Positions 60,190 through 64,000 of a stretch of DNA of 64,000 bases are shown here, in pieces. The notes beneath the pieces were generated by a model, which saw nothing but the letters and a program-made list of their open reading frames with translations, had not been told where the DNA came from and did no database searches. The stretch is from positions 124,001-188,000 of the forward strand of contig NZ_CP017887.1 of the NCBI RefSeq assembly GCF_001874645.1, in the 5' to 3' direction. This DNA is from Pseudomonas frederiksbergensis (lineage in GTDB: Bacteria; Pseudomonadota; Gammaproteobacteria; Pseudomonadales; Pseudomonadaceae). The position numbers and the translations under genes were made by a program. How positions within the stretch are numbered: the first letter of the stretch is position 1; each line of letters starts with the position of its first letter.

Positions 60190-61176
60190 ATGACCTTACG
60201 AGAACTACGTTATCTCGTCGCATTGGCGGATCACCGTCATTTCGGACGCGCCGCCGACGCCTGTCACGTCACTCAATCCACATTGTCCACTCAATTGCGC
60301 AAGCTGGAGGACTACCTCTGTCAGGTGCTGGTCGACCGTCAGAGCAAGCACTTCACACTCACCCCCACAGGCGAGCAAATTGTCAAGCGCGCGCGACACA
60401 TTTTGGCTGAAACCGATACCATTCTGGCGTTGACACGCGCGCGTCGCGATCCACTGGAGGGCGTGCTCACGCTTGGCATCATCCCGACCTTGGCGCCTTA
60501 TTACCTGCCCCATCTGCTGCGGGCAGTGGAAGCCGCTCATCCCAAGTTGCAGTTGGTGATTCAGGAAGGCTTGACTGCCGATTTATGCGAGCGACTGAAC
60601 ACTCAATCCATCGATACCGTTCTGCTGGCATTACCGCGACCTCTCGCACAAACAATGTCGCGGTCTGCCGAATGCCTACGGTGTGAAGCCGCCGTACAGG
60701 GGTTGCCGCATTTGCTTGATCTGGAAGCCCACGATGAACGGGTGTTGTTCGACGAGCCGTTCTGGGTAGCACTACCTCTGGGGCACGCAGCGGCCGCCCA
60801 AGCCGATGTAGCGATTGAAGCGCTCGGCGACCTCAAATTGTTGTTGCTCACCGATGGTCATTGCCTGCGCGGGCAAGCCCTGGAAGCCTGCGGGCGCAGT
60901 GAATTTCAGGTTGAAGATTCAGCGGACTGCCGCGCCACCAGTCTGGAAACGCTGCAACATTTGGTCGCTGCAGGGCGCGGCTGTACGTTGTTGCCAGCGC
61001 TGGCGACCCATTACGCAGACACCACCCGACTGAGCATAAAACCGCTGCGAGGAGATGAGCACCGCCGTATTGGGCTGGTGTGGCGCCGCTCGCATCCACG
61101 CGCGCATGAATTCGATCTGCTGGCCACCACGCTACGACGCACTGCGCCCGTAGGAACCGAGCCTTGGCGATCCTGA
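60190..61176 (+). CDS. oxyR: Peroxide sensor and regulator OxyR
   Basis: LysR-family activator of peroxide defence. The N-terminal winged helix reads FGRAADACHVTQSTLSTQLRKLE. The redox cysteines are Cys225 and Cys234 in GHCLRGQALEAC, nine apart as in E. coli Cys199 and Cys208. The 26-residue offset comes from an insertion at about 150-185 (PRPLAQTMSRSAECLRCEAA and on), which also adds two extra Cys. The end (GCTLLPALATHY, HRRIGLVWRRSHPR) is normal. The ATG at 60190 begins the family's usual MTLRELRYLV; the earlier one at 60139 does not. katG lies 212 bp downstream. Confidence 0.93.
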   Translation: MTLRELRYLVALADHRHFGRAADACHVTQSTLSTQLRKLEDYLCQVLVDRQSKHFTLTPTGEQIVKRARHILAETDTILALTRARRDPLEGVLTLGIIPTLAPYYLPHLLRAVEAAHPKLQLVIQEGLTADLCERLNTQSIDTVLLALPRPLAQTMSRSAECLRCEAAVQGLPHLLDLEAHDERVLFDEPFWVALPLGHAAAAQADVAIEALGDLKLLLLTDGHCLRGQALEACGRSEFQVEDSADCRATSLETLQHLVAAGRGCTLLPALATHYADTTRLSIKPLRGDEHRRIGLVWRRSHPRAHEFDLLATTLRRTAPVGTEPWRS

Positions 61177-61388
61177 AAACATTGGCTGCCACGGTGTGAA
61201 CAGGCAGACCCTAGCCATCGCAAGCATTTCACCGTCGGCATCCGCCAGTCAGGTTATCAATCGCGCCCATTGGCAACGTGAATTGTCTGAGAAATGAGGT
61301 GGACTTAGAGTCCGAGTCTGATTTGAGACACGTTTTAGGCCCAGTTATCGCTTGGCTCGGTCCATCTCAATTACAAGGATAAGCCCCC

Positions 61389-63623
61389 ATGCGCATAAAA
61401 AAACTGCCCTTGGCGATCGCCCTGATAGTTGGTTTTTCTCCTCTCGTACACGCGGACAACACCGGTGCAGCCTCCATGGCTGACAAGCAGGAGCAAATGA
61501 CCAACAAGGATTGGTGGCCCAACCGTCTCGATCTTTCTTTGTTGCGACAACACAACCCGTCTTCCAGTCCCGCAGACGCCAATTTCAACTATGCCAAGGC
61601 GTTCAACAGCCTTGACTTGGAAGCAGTGAAAAAAGACATCAAGGCCACGCTGACCCAGTCACAAGACTGGTGGCCTGCGGATTACGGCAATTACGGCCCA
61701 TTCTTTATCCGCATGGCGTGGCACAGCGCAGGCACCTACCGCACGATGGATGGTCGTGGCGGTTCTGATGGTGCTCAGCAGCGCTTTGATCCGCTCAACA
61801 ATTGGCCGGACAACGTGAGTCTCGACAAAGCACGTCGTCTGTTATGGCCTATCAAAGAGAAATACGGTGCCAAGATTTCTTGGGGCGACCTGATGGTGCT
61901 CACGGGCACCGTGGCGATGGAATCGATGGGCATGAAAACCTACGGTTTCGGTGGCGGTCGCGCGGATGACTGGGAACCCGATCTCGTTTATTGGGGGCCT
62001 GAAAGCAACTGGCTCGGTGATGAGCGTTACCACGGCGACCGTAAGCTGAAGAAACCACTGGCCGCGGTGCAGATGGGCCTGATTTATGTAAACCCGGAAG
62101 GTCCAAACGGCAAACCCGATCCAATCGCTGCCGCGCACGACATACGCGACACCTTTGCACGTATGGGAATGAATGACGAAGAAACCGTTGCACTGATCGC
62201 TGGCGGCCACACCTTCGGTAAATCCCACGGTGCGCACAAGCCCGAAGGCTGCCTGGGCGCTGATCCTGCAAGCGCCCCGACCGAACAACAAGGCTTGGGT
62301 TGGAAAAACACCTGTGGCAAAGGTAACGCCGAAGACACCATCACCAGCGGGCTGGAAGGTGCCTGGACGTCAAGCCCAGCAGCGTTCACCAATCAATACC
62401 TGTCCAACCTCTTCGGCTGGACATGGGTTCAGACCAAGAGCCCGGCAGGTGCGACGCAATGGATTCCGTCAGACCCGTCGGCTGCAGCGATGGTGCCTGA
62501 CGCTCACATCAAAGATAAGCGCCACGCCCCTATTATGTTCACCACTGACCTTGCGCTGCGTTTCGACCCTGCTTACGAGAAAGTAGCCCGTCACTTCCTT
62601 GAGAACCCGAAAGCATTCGAACTCGCCTACGCCAAAGCGTGGTTCAAGCTTACTCACCGTGACCTTGGTCCACGCACCCACTACCTTGGCGCTGATGTGC
62701 CAAAAGAGGAACTGATCTGGCAAGACCCGATTCCAGCACTCGACCACAAACTGATCGATGCCAAGGACATCGCATCACTCAAGGCCGGTGCGCTCGCCTC
62801 GGGTCTGAGCACGGGTGAACTCGTGCGTACGGCGTGGGCATCGGCCTCCACGTTCCGTGGCTCCGACATGCGCGGTGGCGCCAACGGCGCCCGTTTGCGC
62901 CTTGCTCCGCAAAAAGACTGGAGCGCCAACAACCCGACTGAATTGACGAAAGTGCTCGCCAAGCTGGAAACCATCCAGAAGAACTTTAACGCCAGCCAGA
63001 AAGGTGGAAAAAAAGTTTCACTCGCCGACTTGATCGTAATTGCAGGTTCCGGCGCCGTCGAATCTGCCGCAAAAAAAGGCGGCTACGCCATTCAAATACC
63101 AGTCACGCTCGGGCGTATGGACACCACGCAAGACAAGACGGATATCAACTCATTTGCCGTACTAGAGCCCAAGGCTGACGGTTTCCGTAACTACTACAGC
63201 GCAGACGCTCGCCTCTCTCCGACCAAAATGTTGGTCGAAAAAGCCAACCTGTTAACACTGACCACGCCAGAAATGACGGTACTGGTCGGGGGGATGCGAA
63301 CGCTTGGAGCGAACACTGACGGCACCAAAAATGGCGTCCTCACTACCCGTCCGGGCGCATTATCCAACGACTTCTTCGTCAACCTGATAGACATGTCGAC
63401 TGTTTGGTCCAAATCATCGGATGAAGGCGTTTACGAAGGTCGCGACCGCAAGACCGGTGATATCAAGTGGGTAGCCACACCGGTTGACCTGGTATTTGGC
63501 TCCAACTCGGAACTGCGCGCAGTCTCTGAGTTCTATGCGGCAAGTGATGCCAAGGAAAAGTTCGTCAAGGACTTCGCCAAAGCCTGGACCAAAGTCATGA
63601 ACCTCGATCGTTTCGATATTTAA
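61389..63623 (+). CDS. katG: Exported catalase-peroxidase KatG
   Basis: Bifunctional haem enzyme that removes hydrogen peroxide. The distal triad is Arg108, Trp111 and His112 in [11 protein letters not shown]; the proximal haem ligand is His274 in [11 protein letters not shown]; Met229 in [14 protein letters not shown] is a partner of the family's Trp-Tyr-Met adduct. An N-terminal signal ([19 protein letters not shown], about residue 22) directs it to the periplasm, as in KatP-like enzymes; cytoplasmic KatG lacks this. The 744 residues include the C-terminal degenerate domain. AAGGA lies nine bases before the ATG. Next to oxyR, which usually controls it. Confidence 0.96.
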   Translation: MRIKKLPLAIALIVGFSPLVHADNTGAASMADKQEQMTNKDWWPNRLDLSLLRQHNPSSSPADANFNYAKAFNSLDLEAVKKDIKATLTQSQDWWPADYGNYGPFFIRMAWHSAGTYRTMDGRGGSDGAQQRFDPLNNWPDNVSLDKARRLLWPIKEKYGAKISWGDLMVLTGTVAMESMGMKTYGFGGGRADDWEPDLVYWGPESNWLGDERYHGDRKLKKPLAAVQMGLIYVNPEGPNGKPDPIAAAHDIRDTFARMGMNDEETVALIAGGHTFGKSHGAHKPEGCLGADPASAPTEQQGLGWKNTCGKGNAEDTITSGLEGAWTSSPAAFTNQYLSNLFGWTWVQTKSPAGATQWIPSDPSAAAMVPDAHIKDKRHAPIMFTTDLALRFDPAYEKVARHFLENPKAFELAYAKAWFKLTHRDLGPRTHYLGADVPKEELIWQDPIPALDHKLIDAKDIASLKAGALASGLSTGELVRTAWASASTFRGSDMRGGANGARLRLAPQKDWSANNPTELTKVLAKLETIQKNFNASQKGGKKVSLADLIVIAGSGAVESAAKKGGYAIQIPVTLGRMDTTQDKTDINSFAVLEPKADGFRNYYSADARLSPTKMLVEKANLLTLTTPEMTVLVGGMRTLGANTDGTKNGVLTTRPGALSNDFFVNLIDMSTVWSKSSDEGVYEGRDRKTGDIKWVATPVDLVFGSNSELRAVSEFYAASDAKEKFVKDFAKAWTKVMNLDRFDI

Positions 63624-63657
63624 TCGAATGAGCGTGAGCCGCCCGTCACCGTACAAC

Positions 63658-63682
63658 GCCCTGCCCACTGTCCGAGCAGGGC
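63658..63682 (+). terminator. First hairpin after katG
   Basis: CGCCCTGC 63658-63665 and GCAGGGCG 63675-63682 pair perfectly; only a weak T-stretch follows. Confidence 0.5.
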
Positions 63683-63725
63683 GCTTATCCCAGGAGACTT
63701 TTTCGTGTCTAACGCTTTATCGGAT

Positions 63726-63748
63726 AGCCCGCCGCGTGCGGGCTTTTC
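63726..63748 (+). terminator. Intrinsic terminator
   Basis: AGCCCGC and GCGGGCT around a five-base loop, then TTTTCT. The likely end of the katG transcript. Confidence 0.75.
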
Positions 63749-63898
63749 TAGCCCTGCTGTCCACGCGTGACTCAGACTACCGGCGCTGGCTAAAGCAAGC
63801 CCACACACGCTGATGTTTTAGCCAACAGGAAGTAGAGAACACCCGCCACCGCCAGATAAGTGCGGGCACCCAGGCGTACTACTTCGTCAGGTATTGAA

Positions 63899-64000
63899 TC
63901 ACCACAACGCGATGTCATAAGTCAGGTACAGGCGATAATTATCTCGATCGCTGGCGTAGGTAGAACGATAAGTGGCTTTGCGCACTTCGATGCCTACGCC
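63899..64000 (-). CDS. 3' end of a gene running off the window
   Basis: Thirty-three codons before a TGA. The alternating pattern (VGIEVRKATYRSTYASDRDNYRLYLTYDIALW) looks like the last two strands of an outer-membrane beta-barrel, with an aromatic final residue as such proteins have. The gene's identity cannot be told from this piece. Confidence 0.5.
   Translation of the reverse strand, partial: GVGIEVRKATYRSTYASDRDNYRLYLTYDIALW

Noticed and set aside
61842..62291. Open minus-strand frames opposite katG
   Set aside because: They are shadows of GC-rich katG codons; katG itself is certain.

Overview
The window looks like gammaproteobacterial DNA, most likely from a Pseudomonas of the fluorescens/syringae/putida type. 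The codon use, the AGGA/GGAG ribosome sites, and the styles of the HU, DksA-like, YejK, LctP-type permease, OxyR and KatG proteins point that way, but this is judgement from sequence without a database search.

Two very different regions meet near base 46,110. Bases 1-46,110 read like the accessory backbone of a large plasmid or integrative element. They hold many small genes of unknown function mixed with a few recognisable ones: a DsbA-like oxidoreductase, HU, a DksA-like protein missing two zinc cysteines, a tandem Ig/cadherin-like exported protein, YejK/NdpA, a GNAT acetyltransferase, a GT2 glycosyltransferase, an S49 peptidase, DUF1294, a regulator with two Ner/Nlp-type HTH domains, MazE/MazF, a decayed tyrosine recombinase, a thermonuclease, a PAPS-reductase-like PP-loop protein, a DUF4942-type DNA methyltransferase, a zinc-hook SMC/RecF-like ATPase and an acyltransferase. 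No replication, partition or conjugation gene was recognised, so the type of element stays open. A short C-rich/G-rich palindrome (about CCCCC-N5-GGGGG, usually after TTG or TAG) recurs more than a dozen times in intergenic gaps here, mostly about 30-130 bp before a start codon, and never after 46,108. It is the best candidate for an undescribed control system. A second novelty is a structured leader (a long stem followed by an AGCCC/GGGCT hairpin) found before three unrelated minus-strand genes at 16.9, 26.05 and 28.8 kb. From 25.7 to 31.4 kb lies a one-directional array of tiny minus-strand genes, mostly with AGGAAA-type ribosome sites, ending in MazEF.

Bases 46,110-57,190 are a nest of mobile elements whose joints can be read to the base. 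A truncated IS4-type transposase gene is split by an IS66-type element (46,503-56,303, 8-bp target duplication GCTGTACA). That element has itself been entered by a group II intron (46,752-49,097), a three-recombinase RIT element (49,467-52,869) and an IS3-type element (53,953-55,593). Removing each insertion in silico restores the interrupted IS66 reading frames exactly.

Bases 57,190-64,000 look like ordinary host DNA in decay and repair: a broken lactate operon (lldD cut by an IS110 fragment and frameshifted at a GC-rich repeat, lldP with two frameshifts), then an intact oxyR with a 26-residue insertion, a katG with an export signal, and the 3' end of one more gene at the right edge.
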